A DNA stretch of 64,000 bases from JBEVJK01 sp963791325 (GTDB lineage: Bacteria > Pseudomonadota > Alphaproteobacteria > Rhizobiales > Rhizobiaceae), in contig CAWBRU010000009.1 in NCBI GenBank assembly GCA_963791325.1, positions 1 through 64,000 on the forward strand, written 5' to 3'. Positions 25,370-34,665 of the stretch are shown here, piece by piece. Numbering within the stretch: position 1 is the stretch's first letter; each line of letters begins with the position of its first letter. Below the pieces are notes generated by a model, which saw only the letters and a program-made list of their open reading frames with translations, did not search any database and had not been told where the DNA came from. The position numbers were made by a program, and so were the translations under genes.

Positions 25370-25918
25370 ATGAAAGCCAAGGACGCCGATATTCTGATCG
25401 TGCCGGGCTACACCAATTCCGGCCCCGACCATTGGCAGAGCCGCTGGCAGCAGCGGCTGTCGACGGCGCGCCGGGTGGAGCAGGCCGAATGGTCGAAACC
25501 GGTACGCGAGGACTGGACCCAGCGGGTGGTCGAGGCCGTCAATGCGGCCGAGCGGCCGGTCGTGCTGGTCGCCCACTCGCTCGGGGTGCCGACCGCGATC
25601 CATGCCATTCCGCAGTTCAGGAAAAAGGTGGCGGGGGGCTTCTTCGTGGCCCCGCCCGACGTCGCCAATCCCGATATCCGGCCGCGGCACCTGATGACCT
25701 TCGGCCCCTACCCGCGCCTGCCGCTGCCGTTTCCTTCGCTCACCATCGCCAGCCGCAACGACCCCTATTGCCCCTTCGAGGTGGCCGAGGATGTCGCCGC
25801 CGCCTGGGGCTCGCTGTTCATCGATGCCGGCGAGGCCGGCCATCTGAACAGCGAATTGGGACACGGACCCTGGCCGGAGGGCTCGATCGCCTTCGCGCAG
25901 TTCCTATCGCGCCTTTGA
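25370..25918 (+). CDS. RBBP9/YdeN-type alpha/beta hydrolase, 182 aa
   Basis: A short serine hydrolase without a lid domain. It begins ILIVPGYTNSGPDHWQSRWQQ, a hallmark of the RBBP9/YdeN family. The nucleophile elbow is VAHSLGVPTAI, the acid lies near ASRNDPYCPFEVAEDVA, and the catalytic His in AGEAGHLNSELGHGPWPEG. The length is normal for the family. Cellular substrates are not established. It is convergent with the HpcH/HpaI aldolase gene, 25 bases away. Confidence 0.88.
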   Translation: MKAKDADILIVPGYTNSGPDHWQSRWQQRLSTARRVEQAEWSKPVREDWTQRVVEAVNAAERPVVLVAHSLGVPTAIHAIPQFRKKVAGGFFVAPPDVANPDIRPRHLMTFGPYPRLPLPFPSLTIASRNDPYCPFEVAEDVAAAWGSLFIDAGEAGHLNSELGHGPWPEGSIAFAQFLSRL

Positions 25919-25943
25919 GCCGTGCGCCCCGCGGGCAAGGGCT

Positions 25944-26723
25944 TCAGCGCGGCTGAGCGAGCGCGGCGCGCGCGGTGGCGAGCATCCCTTCGGCGCCGAG
26001 CGCCATGTAGCGGGCCTCGTTGCCCATCGCCATCAGCTGGTAGCCCATGCCGGCGAACCGTCCGGCGAGCTTCGGATCGACCAGGAAAATCGCCGCCGCC
26101 TTGTTCATTTCGCGGGCCTTCTTCGCCACGCCCGCGACCGCCTCCATCATGTCGTCGAGCAGTGCATTGATCACCGCGCCGCCGCTCCAGGCGATCGAGA
26201 AGTCCGACGGTCCCAGGAACACCCCGTCGATCCCGGGGGTGGCCAGGATGCCGTCGACCGCTTCGAGCGCCGGCCGCGTCTCGATCATGGCGAGCGCCAG
26301 CGTCTCGGTGTTGGCGGTCTCGAGCCAGGTCTGGAAGTCGCGCACGCCGCTGCGCGGGAACCCCCAGGTCGGCCCCCAGGAACGCTCGCCGAGCGGCGGG
26401 TATTTCATCGCGGCGGCAAAGGCCCGCGCGTCGGCGAGCGAATTGACCATCGGCGCAATCACCGCCTCGGCGCCGAAGTCGAGCGCCCGGCTCGCCATGT
26501 CGAAGCGGCCGACAGGGATGCGCACCAGCGCATTGCGGCCGGCCCGGGTGATCGCCGGGATACTGCGCAAAACGCTGTCCTCATGGTGGCCGCCATGCTG
26601 CATGTCGAGCGTCACGGCATCGAAGTTGATGCCGGCGACGAGCTCGACGGTCAGCGGATCGGGTACGCCCGACCAGGCCGTGAACAAGGTCTCGCCGGCG
26701 GCAAGGCGGCTTTTCAGCGACAT
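25944..26723 (-). CDS. HpcH/HpaI-family aldolase, 259 aa
   Basis: A class II 2-keto-3-deoxy acid aldolase-type TIM barrel. The features are FDAVTLDMQHGGHHED (catalytic His-Asp area), VRIPVGRFDMASRALDFGAEAVIAPMVNS, the characteristic PPLGERSWGP, AMIETRPALEAVDGILATPGIDGVFLGPSDFS with the metal-binding Glu and Asp, and a C-terminal GYQLMAMGNEARYM. Such enzymes split or form 4-hydroxy-2-keto acids using a divalent metal. ATG 26723 follows the ATPase inhibitor gene by 4 bases, so the two are probably co-transcribed although functionally unrelated. Confidence 0.88.
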   Translation of the reverse strand: MSLKSRLAAGETLFTAWSGVPDPLTVELVAGINFDAVTLDMQHGGHHEDSVLRSIPAITRAGRNALVRIPVGRFDMASRALDFGAEAVIAPMVNSLADARAFAAAMKYPPLGERSWGPTWGFPRSGVRDFQTWLETANTETLALAMIETRPALEAVDGILATPGIDGVFLGPSDFSIAWSGGAVINALLDDMMEAVAGVAKKAREMNKAAAIFLVDPKLAGRFAGMGYQLMAMGNEARYMALGAEGMLATARAALAQPR

Positions 26724-26727
26724 CGGT

Positions 26728-27048
26728 TCAGCCGTTCCTGACCTGCTCGACCGCCTGAGCCAGAAGCTCATCCATGGTGCGGCGGATCTGGTGGTCGGAC
26801 TGGGCGACGCCGGCGGCGTCGAAATCGCGGCGCAGCTTGCGCAGCACGTCATGGTCGCCCGCCTCCTCGATGTCGGAGATGACCACCTCGCGGGCATAGG
26901 CGTCGGCATCAGCGCCGGTCTTGCCTAGTTTTTCCGCGGCCCACAGGCCGAGCATCTTGTTGCGGCGCGCGATCGCCTTGAAGCGCAGCTCCTCGTCGAA
27001 GACGAATTTGCGCTCGAAGCCTTCCTCGCGGTCCTTCATCGAGTTCAT
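26728..27048 (-). CDS. F1-ATPase inhibitor, zeta subunit family (DUF1476), 106 aa
   Basis: The sequence matches the alphaproteobacterial zeta inhibitor of F1F0-ATP synthase: MKDREEGFERKFVFDEELRFKAIARRNKMLGLWAAEKLG, then AYAREVVISDIEEAGDHDVLRKLRRDFDAAG. The N-terminal region inserts into F1 and blocks ATP hydrolysis in family members studied in Paracoccus. It is cytoplasmic. I chose ATG 27048, with GGAGG 6 bases upstream; the ATG three codons later is the other option. It is divergent from purC, with 263 bases between, and followed by the HpcH/HpaI aldolase. Confidence 0.93.
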   Translation of the reverse strand: MNSMKDREEGFERKFVFDEELRFKAIARRNKMLGLWAAEKLGKTGADADAYAREVVISDIEEAGDHDVLRKLRRDFDAAGVAQSDHQIRRTMDELLAQAVEQVRNG

Positions 27049-27311
27049 GACAATCCTCCAATGGGGCGGCGGCGCCGCGGCAACGCCCTGCTGAGAAACC
27101 AAAACGCCGGCGCTCGGTCAATAGAGCGCACCCGGGCAAAAGCCCCGACGGGGCGGGTGAAAGCCGTTGATGCCGCAGAATTGCCGATTGAGCAATCGCC
27201 GGCTTTGCGGTAGTTACCGGCCGTGAGATCGTCCGTCGCATTCCCCTGCCGCGCAACAGACGCCAAGCGTGCTGCTCGCCGAGCGGCCGCCAAACCAGAG
27301 ACAAAAAATCG

Positions 27312-28103
27312 ATGAACCGTCGCCGCCGCATCTACGAGGGCAAGGCCAAGATCCTCTATGAGGGCCCCGAACCCGGCACGCTGATCCAATTCTTCAAGGA
27401 CGACGCCACCGCCTTCAATAAGAAGAAGCACGAGATCGTCGACGGCAAGGGCGTGCTCAACAATCGGATTTCGGAGCACATCTTCACCCATCTCAACCGC
27501 ATGGGCATCCCCACGCACTTCATCCGCCGCCTCAACATGCGCGAGCAGCTGATCAAGGAGGTCGAGATCATCCCGCTCGAGGTGGTGGTGAGGAATATTG
27601 CCGCAGGCTCGCTCGCCAAGCGCCTCGGCATCGAGGAAGGGACTGTCCTGCCGCGGTCGATCATCGAATTCTACTACAAGGCCGACGCGCTCGACGACCC
27701 GATGGTTTCGGAAGAGCACATCACCGCCTTCGGCTGGGCAAGCCCGCAGGAGATCGACGACGTCATGGCGCTGGCGATCCGCGTCAACGACTTCCTCTCC
27801 GGGCTGTTTCTCGGCGTCGGCATCCAGCTGGTCGACTTCAAGATGGAGTGCGGCCGGCTCTACGACGGCGACATGATGCGCATCGTCGTCGCCGACGAGA
27901 TCTCCCCCGATTCCTGCCGGCTGTGGGACGTCGCCACCCAGGACAAGCTCGACAAGGACCGTTTCCGCCGCGACATGGGCGGGCTGGTCGAAGCCTATCA
28001 GGAAGTGGCGCGGCGGCTCGGCATCATGAACGAGAACGAGCCGCCCCGGCCGACCGGCCCGGTGCTGGTGTCCTCCGACAGCGGCAAGGGCCGTCCGCAC
28101 TGA
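27312..28103 (+). CDS. purC: Phosphoribosylaminoimidazole-succinocarboxamide synthase, 263 aa
   Basis: PurC joins CAIR and aspartate with ATP to make SAICAR. Recognisable are RRRIYEGKAKILYEG, FFKDDATAFNKKKHEIVDGKGVLNNRISEHIF, MREQLIKEVEIIPLEVVVRNIAAGSLAKRLG and LVDFKMECGR with ADEISPDSCRLWD, all conserved in PurC. Length is normal. The purS start follows two bases after its stop, so purC-purS-(28362)-purQ form one operon. Confidence 0.96.
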   Translation: MNRRRRIYEGKAKILYEGPEPGTLIQFFKDDATAFNKKKHEIVDGKGVLNNRISEHIFTHLNRMGIPTHFIRRLNMREQLIKEVEIIPLEVVVRNIAAGSLAKRLGIEEGTVLPRSIIEFYYKADALDDPMVSEEHITAFGWASPQEIDDVMALAIRVNDFLSGLFLGVGIQLVDFKMECGRLYDGDMMRIVVADEISPDSCRLWDVATQDKLDKDRFRRDMGGLVEAYQEVARRLGIMNENEPPRPTGPVLVSSDSGKGRPH

Positions 28104-28105
28104 CG

Positions 28106-28348
28106 ATGATCAAGGCCCGCGTCACCGTCACCTTGAAGGCCGGCGTGCTCGACCCGCAAGGCCAGGCGATCGAGCATGCGCTGGCCGGGCTCGGCTTCGG
28201 CGGCGTCGGCCAGGTGCGGCAAGGCAAGGTCTTCGACATCGAGGTCGAGGGCGCCGATCCGGCGCGCGCCAAAGCCGATCTGGCGGCGATGTGCGAACGG
28301 CTGCTGGCCAACACGGTAATCGAGAATTACACTGTCGCCCTTACCTGA
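28106..28348 (+). CDS. purS: FGAM synthase, PurS subunit, 80 aa
   Basis: PurS is the small subunit that links PurL and PurQ in the three-part FGAM synthase. The sequence KARVTVTLKAGVLDPQGQAIEHALAGLGFGGVGQVRQGKVFDIEVEG is typical, and the length is normal. It lies two bases after purC and 13 bases before the small coiled-coil gene that separates it from purQ. Confidence 0.95.
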   Translation: MIKARVTVTLKAGVLDPQGQAIEHALAGLGFGGVGQVRQGKVFDIEVEGADPARAKADLAAMCERLLANTVIENYTVALT

Positions 28349-28361
28349 GGTTGCAACGGGG

Positions 28362-28613
28362 ATGGGCGCAATGGGCGATGTGACCAACGAGCTGATGGAG
28401 CGAATCCATCACGAGATGTCCGAGATGCGTCTCGACCTCGGCGAGGTGAAGCGCGAGCTCAATGTCGTGAGAATACACATGGCGGGAATGCAGAGCGATA
28501 TCCACAATGTGTATGGCGTAATGGGCCGCCAGGATCTTCGCCTCGACCGGATCGAACGGCGGCTGGAGATCGGCGAATTCGCCGAGCCGCAGAGACCTTT
28601 CGATCCGCAATGA
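28362..28613 (+). CDS. Small helical (coiled-coil) protein between purS and purQ, 83 aa
   Basis: The protein is predicted almost wholly helical, with heptad-like spacing in NELMERIHHEMSEMRLDLGEVKRELNVVRIHMAGMQSDIHNVYGVMGRQDLRLDRIERRLE. I recognise no domain. A GGGG-rich stretch precedes ATG 28362, and the stop overlaps purQ (ATGA at 28610-28613), so it is translated in the purine operon. A role as an assembly or regulatory factor for the PurSQL complex is only a guess from position; insertion of an unrelated gene is equally possible. Confidence 0.7.
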   Translation: MGAMGDVTNELMERIHHEMSEMRLDLGEVKRELNVVRIHMAGMQSDIHNVYGVMGRQDLRLDRIERRLEIGEFAEPQRPFDPQ

Positions 28614-29278
28614 AATCCGCCGTCATTCTGCTGCCGGGGCTCAACCGCGACCGCGACATGATCGCCGCGCTCACCAAGATCGGCGGAACGCCGCCGCTCA
28701 GCGTCTGGCAGACGGAAACGGCGATCCCCGCTGTCGATCTGATCGTCATTCCCGGCGGCTTTTCCTATGGCGACTACCTGCGCTGCGGCGCAATTGCGGC
28801 ACGCATGCCGGTCATGCGCGCCGTGGCGGAACGGGCTCGCCAGGGCGTTCAGGTGATGGGCGTATGCAACGGCTTCCAGATTCTGGTCGAAGCCGGGCTG
28901 CTGCCGGGGGCGCTGATGCGCAATGCCTCGCTGCGCTTTGTCTGCCGCGAGGTCAAGCTCAGGGTCGACAACGCCGATACCTCGTTCACCCGCACCTATC
29001 GCCAGGGCCAGATCATCCGCTGCCCGGTCGCTCATCACGACGGCAATTATTTCGCCGACGCCGAGACGCTTGCGCGGCTGGAGGGTGAAGGCCGGGTGGT
29101 GTTCCGCTATGCCGAGGGCACCAATCCCAACGGTTCGGTGGCCGATATCGCCGGCATCGTCAACGCCGGCGGCAACGTGCTCGGCCTGATGCCGCATCCG
29201 GAAAACCTGATCGAGCCTGCCCATGGCGGCACCGATGGGCGCGCGCTGTTCGAGAGTGCCCTCGGCCTTGCCGCCTGA
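28610..29278 (+). CDS. purQ: FGAM synthase, PurQ glutaminase subunit, 222 aa
   Basis: PurQ releases ammonia from glutamine for PurL. It is a class I glutamine amidotransferase: IPGGFSYGDYLRCGAIAA, the nucleophile in GVCNGFQ (Cys86), and VLGLMPHPENL with the catalytic His (the Glu follows in the PEN segment). The length is normal for the stand-alone bacterial subunit. Its start overlaps the small coiled-coil gene by four bases. purL lies 2.4 kb downstream, separated by three unrelated genes. Confidence 0.96.
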   Translation: MKSAVILLPGLNRDRDMIAALTKIGGTPPLSVWQTETAIPAVDLIVIPGGFSYGDYLRCGAIAARMPVMRAVAERARQGVQVMGVCNGFQILVEAGLLPGALMRNASLRFVCREVKLRVDNADTSFTRTYRQGQIIRCPVAHHDGNYFADAETLARLEGEGRVVFRYAEGTNPNGSVADIAGIVNAGGNVLGLMPHPENLIEPAHGGTDGRALFESALGLAA

Positions 29279-29310
29279 GCATCCCCGGCATCGCGGCAAG
29301 GAGTGAGACC

Positions 29311-29736
29311 ATGCGCTTGGCCATCGATTTGCTGCCCGGCATCGCGGGCCTGCTCGCCGGGCTTGCTGCCCTGACCGTCGCGGGCTGCCAGTCGAGCAGC
29401 ACCCCGGCCGCGCCGGGCGGCGGCAAGAGCGCCTCGCTCAAGGTCATGGAAGAGGTGGCGATCGCGGCGCATCGCTGCTGGTTCGCCAGCGGGGACCCGG
29501 CGTTCCGGGCCTATCGCATGGCCAACGAGCTGAACTCGTTCAGCGGCCGGCCACGCTTTCTGCTGGTGCCCGCCAAGAACTATCAGGCGCGGCCGCTGCT
29601 GGTCGTCCAGGCCGAGGGCGCCTCGCGCCGGGTCGAGGCGTTCGGACCGCTGATGGGCGAGGCGCTCGGCCCCCGGATCGGCGCCGACCTCGCCCGCTGG
29701 TCGTCCGGCAACCCGGCCTGCACTGCGGCGGCGTGA
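29311..29736 (+). CDS. Putative lipoprotein, 141 aa
   Basis: A hydrophobic signal segment ends in a lipobox-like LTVAGC with Cys26, followed by a Ser/Pro/Gly linker. This predicts a lipid-anchored periplasmic protein. The mature part (VMEEVAIAAHRCWFASGDPAFRAYRMANELNSFSGRPRFLLVP) has two further cysteines (HRCW and NPAC) that could form a disulfide. It follows purQ after 32 bases. I do not recognise the family. Confidence 0.7.
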   Translation: MRLAIDLLPGIAGLLAGLAALTVAGCQSSSTPAAPGGGKSASLKVMEEVAIAAHRCWFASGDPAFRAYRMANELNSFSGRPRFLLVPAKNYQARPLLVVQAEGASRRVEAFGPLMGEALGPRIGADLARWSSGNPACTAAA

Positions 29737-29764
29737 GCGGGCGCCGGCATCACGCAGACCGGCC

Positions 29765-30001
29765 TCAGCCGAACATGGAGCGCCGGCCCTCCCGCTCCGC
29801 GTCGGCGCGGCCGAGGCCGATGTCTTTCAGCTGGTCATCGGTCATTTCGAGCAGCGCCAGCCGGCTGCGTCGCCGCGCCAGCATGGCCTCCACCGCGATC
29901 GCCAAACGTAGCAGCCGGGCGCTCCAGGGGTTGCCTTCGGCCGACACGTTCCAGGCCTCGCCGCGTGGGGCTGGCCGTTCGAATGTCACAAATGTACTCA
30001 T
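29765..30001 (-). CDS. DUF1127 (YjiS-like) small protein, 78 aa
   Basis: The C-terminal half has the DUF1127 core: RSRLALLEMTDDQLKDIGLGRADAEREG. This short Arg-rich helical motif is found in small alphaproteobacterial proteins, some of which bind RNA or affect sRNA and phosphate responses. ATG 30001 has AGGAGG 6 bases upstream. It is divergent from the MocR regulator and shares its intergenic operator region, so it is probably the regulator's target. Confidence 0.88.
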   Translation of the reverse strand: MSTFVTFERPAPRGEAWNVSAEGNPWSARLLRLAIAVEAMLARRRSRLALLEMTDDQLKDIGLGRADAEREGRRSMFG

Positions 30002-30042
30002 CGTCCGCCTCCTTTGCTGCAACGGCGTTGCTCAGCGATGGG

Positions 30043-30079
30043 TACAATCCTATGACTTGACTCGAAGATTGTATCAATC
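30043..30079. promoter_or_regulatory. Candidate MocR operator (three CAATC half-sites)
   Basis: The divergent intergenic region holds TACAATC at 30043-30049 and GATTG-TAT-CAATC at 30067-30079. The latter is a short perfect palindrome that fills the spacer of the promoter at 30057-30085. Repeated half-sites in a shared promoter region are typical of GntR/MocR regulators. Binding here would block the regulator's own promoter and could affect the DUF1127 gene on the other side. Confidence 0.55.
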
Positions 30080-30085
30080 TATTAA
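30057..30085 (+). promoter_or_regulatory. Sigma-70-type promoter of the MocR gene, possibly leaderless
   Basis: TTGACT (30057-30062) and TATTAA (30080-30085) are separated by exactly 17 bases. Transcription would start near 30092, only a few bases before ATG 30095, and no Shine-Dalgarno sequence is present. The mRNA is therefore predicted to be leaderless or nearly so. Confidence 0.6.
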
Positions 30086-30094
30086 ATTGTCACG

Positions 30095-31513
30095 ATGACA
30101 AATTGGCTGCCCAACCTCGAGGGCCGCTCCGGCCCGCTCTATCTGCGCCTTGCCGACCGGATCGAGGATGACATCAGCGCCGGCGTCTTGCTCGAGGGCG
30201 CGAAGTTGCCCCCGCAGCGCGATCTCGCCTATGACATGGGCGTCACCATCGGCACCGTGGGACGCGCCTATGCGCTGGCCCGCGAGCGCGGTCTGGTCAG
30301 CGGCGAAGTCGGCCGCGGCACCTATGTCTTGCGGCGGCGGGCGTCGGCCGAGCCGGCACCCGCCCCCTCCGACGACGCGCGGCGCGAGGACGCCCGCTGG
30401 GTGGCGCCCGTCGCAGCCAAGATCCGGCTGGATTCCACCGCCGCGCCCGATGTCGGCCAGACGGACATCATCGAGCGCCTCGTCGCTGCCGTGCTGCGCG
30501 AGCATGGCCAGGAGGCGATCAGCTACATCCGCAACTGGCCGACGAGTTGGCGCGAGGCCGGCAGCCGATTTCTCGCCGGTTCCAGCTGGCGGCCCGATCC
30601 GGCCACGATTGCACCCACCCTCGGCGGCCATGCGGGACTGTTGGCGCTGATCTCGTCGGTCACCATGCCGGGCGACAAGGTCGCCTTCGAGCAGCTCACC
30701 TTCGCCTCGATCGCCCGCAGCACCAGCCTGATCGGGCGTCGTCCGGTGGCGATCGAGACCGACAGCGGCACGATCACGCCCGAGGGGTTCGAGCGGCTAT
30801 GCGCCCAGCAGCACCCCAAAGCGGTGTTTCTGATGCCGACCATCCACAACCCGACACTGACGATCATTTCAGAGGCCGACCGCCACGAGATTGTCGCCAT
30901 TGCCCGCCGGTACAATGTCTGGCTGATCGAGGACAACATCTACGGCCAACTGGTCGAGGACGGGCCGCCGCTGCTGGTCACGCTGGCGCCGGAGCGCACC
31001 TTTCACGTCGGCAGCCTGTCGAAATCGGTCTCGGCCGGGGTGCGCGGCGGCTGGGTGGCCTGCCCGGCAAACTTTGCGACGCGGCTGATCACCTCGCACC
31101 GGATGATCACCGGCGGCATGCCGTTCCTGCTCGCCGACCTCGCCGCCCGGCTGGTGCTTTCCGGGCACGCGGCGGCAATCCTCGCCAAGGTGAGGGCCGA
31201 GATCGCGGCGCGCGAAGCCATCGCACGCCGGCTGCTGGACGGCTTCGAATTCACCTCCAACCCGCACACGCCGTTCCTGTGGATCAAGCTGCCGGATCCG
31301 TGGCTGTCGGCCAATTTCAAGAAGGCCTGTGAGACCGAGGGCGTGCTCGTCGACGACGAGGACGAGTTCATGGCCGGACGCAGCGCACGCGCCTTCCACC
31401 GGGCCCGCGTCTCGTTGAGCGTGCCGAAAGGCCAGGTGGAGCTCGAGCAGGGGCTGGCCGTTCTGCGCCGCCTGCTCGAAAGCCGAGGTTTTGGCCACGA
31501 CAGCTACGGCTAG
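30095..31513 (+). CDS. MocR-type regulator (GntR helix-turn-helix plus aminotransferase fold), 472 aa
   Basis: Residues 1-80 form a GntR winged helix-turn-helix (KLPPQRDLAYDMGVTIGTVGRAYALARERGLVSGEVGRGTYV). From about 115 a fold-type-I PLP aminotransferase domain follows: MPTIHNPTLT with Asn252, LIEDNIYG with Asp280, and the PLP-lysine segment VGSLSKSVSAGVRGGW (Lys310). MocR proteins sense PLP or amino-acid-derived ligands and usually regulate a neighbouring gene and themselves. The divergent DUF1127 gene and shared operator fit this. The start is fixed by the absence of upstream ATGs and by the promoter just before it. A perfect 8-bp inverted repeat overlaps its stop. Confidence 0.92.
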   Translation: MTNWLPNLEGRSGPLYLRLADRIEDDISAGVLLEGAKLPPQRDLAYDMGVTIGTVGRAYALARERGLVSGEVGRGTYVLRRRASAEPAPAPSDDARREDARWVAPVAAKIRLDSTAAPDVGQTDIIERLVAAVLREHGQEAISYIRNWPTSWREAGSRFLAGSSWRPDPATIAPTLGGHAGLLALISSVTMPGDKVAFEQLTFASIARSTSLIGRRPVAIETDSGTITPEGFERLCAQQHPKAVFLMPTIHNPTLTIISEADRHEIVAIARRYNVWLIEDNIYGQLVEDGPPLLVTLAPERTFHVGSLSKSVSAGVRGGWVACPANFATRLITSHRMITGGMPFLLADLAARLVLSGHAAAILAKVRAEIAAREAIARRLLDGFEFTSNPHTPFLWIKLPDPWLSANFKKACETEGVLVDDEDEFMAGRSARAFHRARVSLSVPKGQVELEQGLAVLRRLLESRGFGHDSYG

Positions 31514-31541
31514 AGCCGCTCCCTTCATGAAATGCGGCTCT
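31512..31541 (+). terminator. Inverted repeat at the end of the MocR gene
   Basis: AGAGCCGC (31512-31519) pairs perfectly with GCGGCTCT (31534-31541) across a 14-base loop, overlapping the stop codon. There is no T-run afterwards, so it is at best a weak or Rho-assisted terminator. The terminal TAGAGC also resembles the ends of the dispersed CTAGAGC repeats. Confidence 0.4.
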
Positions 31542-31674
31542 GCGGTGACAGGCTGGGAAGCGGTGCTCCGGTCGAATCCGCCGCTGTTGATTTGCGAGCT
31601 TTTGGGCGTGTAATGCAGCGCAGCCTGCGCTAAGCAGCGTCGAGCGGCCAAAGCTGGGATCGACCTTTCCGCCG

Positions 31675-33888
<2,214 letters not shown>

Positions 33889-33900
33889 CGGAGACGCCCG

Positions 33901-34134
33901 ATGGCGATGGATTCACGCGAAATCGAACGGCTGATCAAGGAAGGCATCCCGGACGCCAAGGTGACAATCCGCGATCTCGCCGGCGACGGTGACCACTATG
34001 CCGCGGAGGTCGTCTCCGAAAGCTTTCGCGGCAAGACCCGCGTGCAGCAGCATCAAATGGTCTACGGCGCGCTCAAGGGCAATATGGGCGGAGTGCTGCA
34101 TGCGCTCGCCTTGCAGACCAGCGCGCCGGAGTGA
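33901..34134 (+). CDS. BolA family protein, 77 aa
   Basis: BolA-like proteins pair with monothiol glutaredoxins to bind a [2Fe-2S] cluster and act in iron regulation. The sequence IERLIKEGIPDAKVTIRDLAGDGDHYAAEVVSESFRGKTRVQQHQMVYGAL shows the family's class II KH-like fold, including FRGKTRVQQHQMVY with the conserved His ligand. It lies between purL (12 bases) and the CGFS glutaredoxin (111 bases), the expected partner. Confidence 0.93.
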   Translation: MAMDSREIERLIKEGIPDAKVTIRDLAGDGDHYAAEVVSESFRGKTRVQQHQMVYGALKGNMGGVLHALALQTSAPE

Positions 34135-34245
34135 ATTCAACCGCTTCGCTTGCCACCGGCGACGGTTGCCACCACATGAGGTCCGGTGATAGCAGTACCC
34201 CGACAACGCCGGACCTTGGCTCCGGCCCAATGAGGTGAATTCGCC

Positions 34246-34581
34246 ATGAGCGGCATCAACGATTTCATCGCCAGCGAAGTGAAGAGCAACGACGTGGTGC
34301 TTTTCATGAAGGGCACCCCCGGGTTTCCGCAGTGCGGCTTCTCCGGCCAGGTGGTGCAGATCCTCGACTATCTCGGCGTCGACTACAAAGGCGTCAACGT
34401 GCTGACGTCCAACGAACTCAGGCAGGGGATCAAGGAATTTTCGAACTGGCCGACGATTCCGCAGCTTTACGTCAAGGGCGAGTTCGTCGGCGGATGCGAC
34501 ATCATCCGCGAAATGTTCCAGGCCGGCGAACTGCAGAGCTTCCTGGATGAAAAGGGCATCGCGGTCAAAGGCGCCGCCTAA
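34246..34581 (+). CDS. grxD: Monothiol glutaredoxin, Grx4/GrxD family, 111 aa
   Basis: A Grx4-type protein with the active-site CGFS (30-33) in MKGTPGFPQCGFSGQVVQIL, the glutathione-binding TIPQLYVKGEFVGGCDIIREM, and normal length. These proteins carry [2Fe-2S] clusters with BolA partners and take part in iron-sulfur trafficking. It lies 111 bases downstream of the bolA-like gene and is followed by a strong hairpin at 34632-34654. Confidence 0.95.
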   Translation: MSGINDFIASEVKSNDVVLFMKGTPGFPQCGFSGQVVQILDYLGVDYKGVNVLTSNELRQGIKEFSNWPTIPQLYVKGEFVGGCDIIREMFQAGELQSFLDEKGIAVKGAA

Positions 34582-34631
34582 TCCGAGATCGACGCGCGCC
34601 GTTCCCAGCGCGCGGAGCGGCTTCCTGGCAG

Positions 34632-34654
34632 AATGCGCCGGCTTCCGGCGCATT
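34632..34654 (+). terminator. Hairpin downstream of grxD
   Basis: AATGCGCCGG (34632-34641) pairs perfectly with CCGGCGCATT (34645-34654) over a 3-base loop. It is followed by a short T-rich stretch (TGCGTTTC). It is placed to end the purL-bolA-grxD transcript. The ATG at 34633, an apparent earlier start for the next gene, lies inside this stem and is unlikely to be used. Confidence 0.65.
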
Positions 34655-34665
34655 TGCGTTTCGGC

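Noticed and set aside
34633..34665. Earlier ATG for the MFS exporter
   Set aside because: It lies inside the perfect terminator-like stem at 34632-34654 and has no ribosome site, so a start at 34666 or 34687 is more likely.
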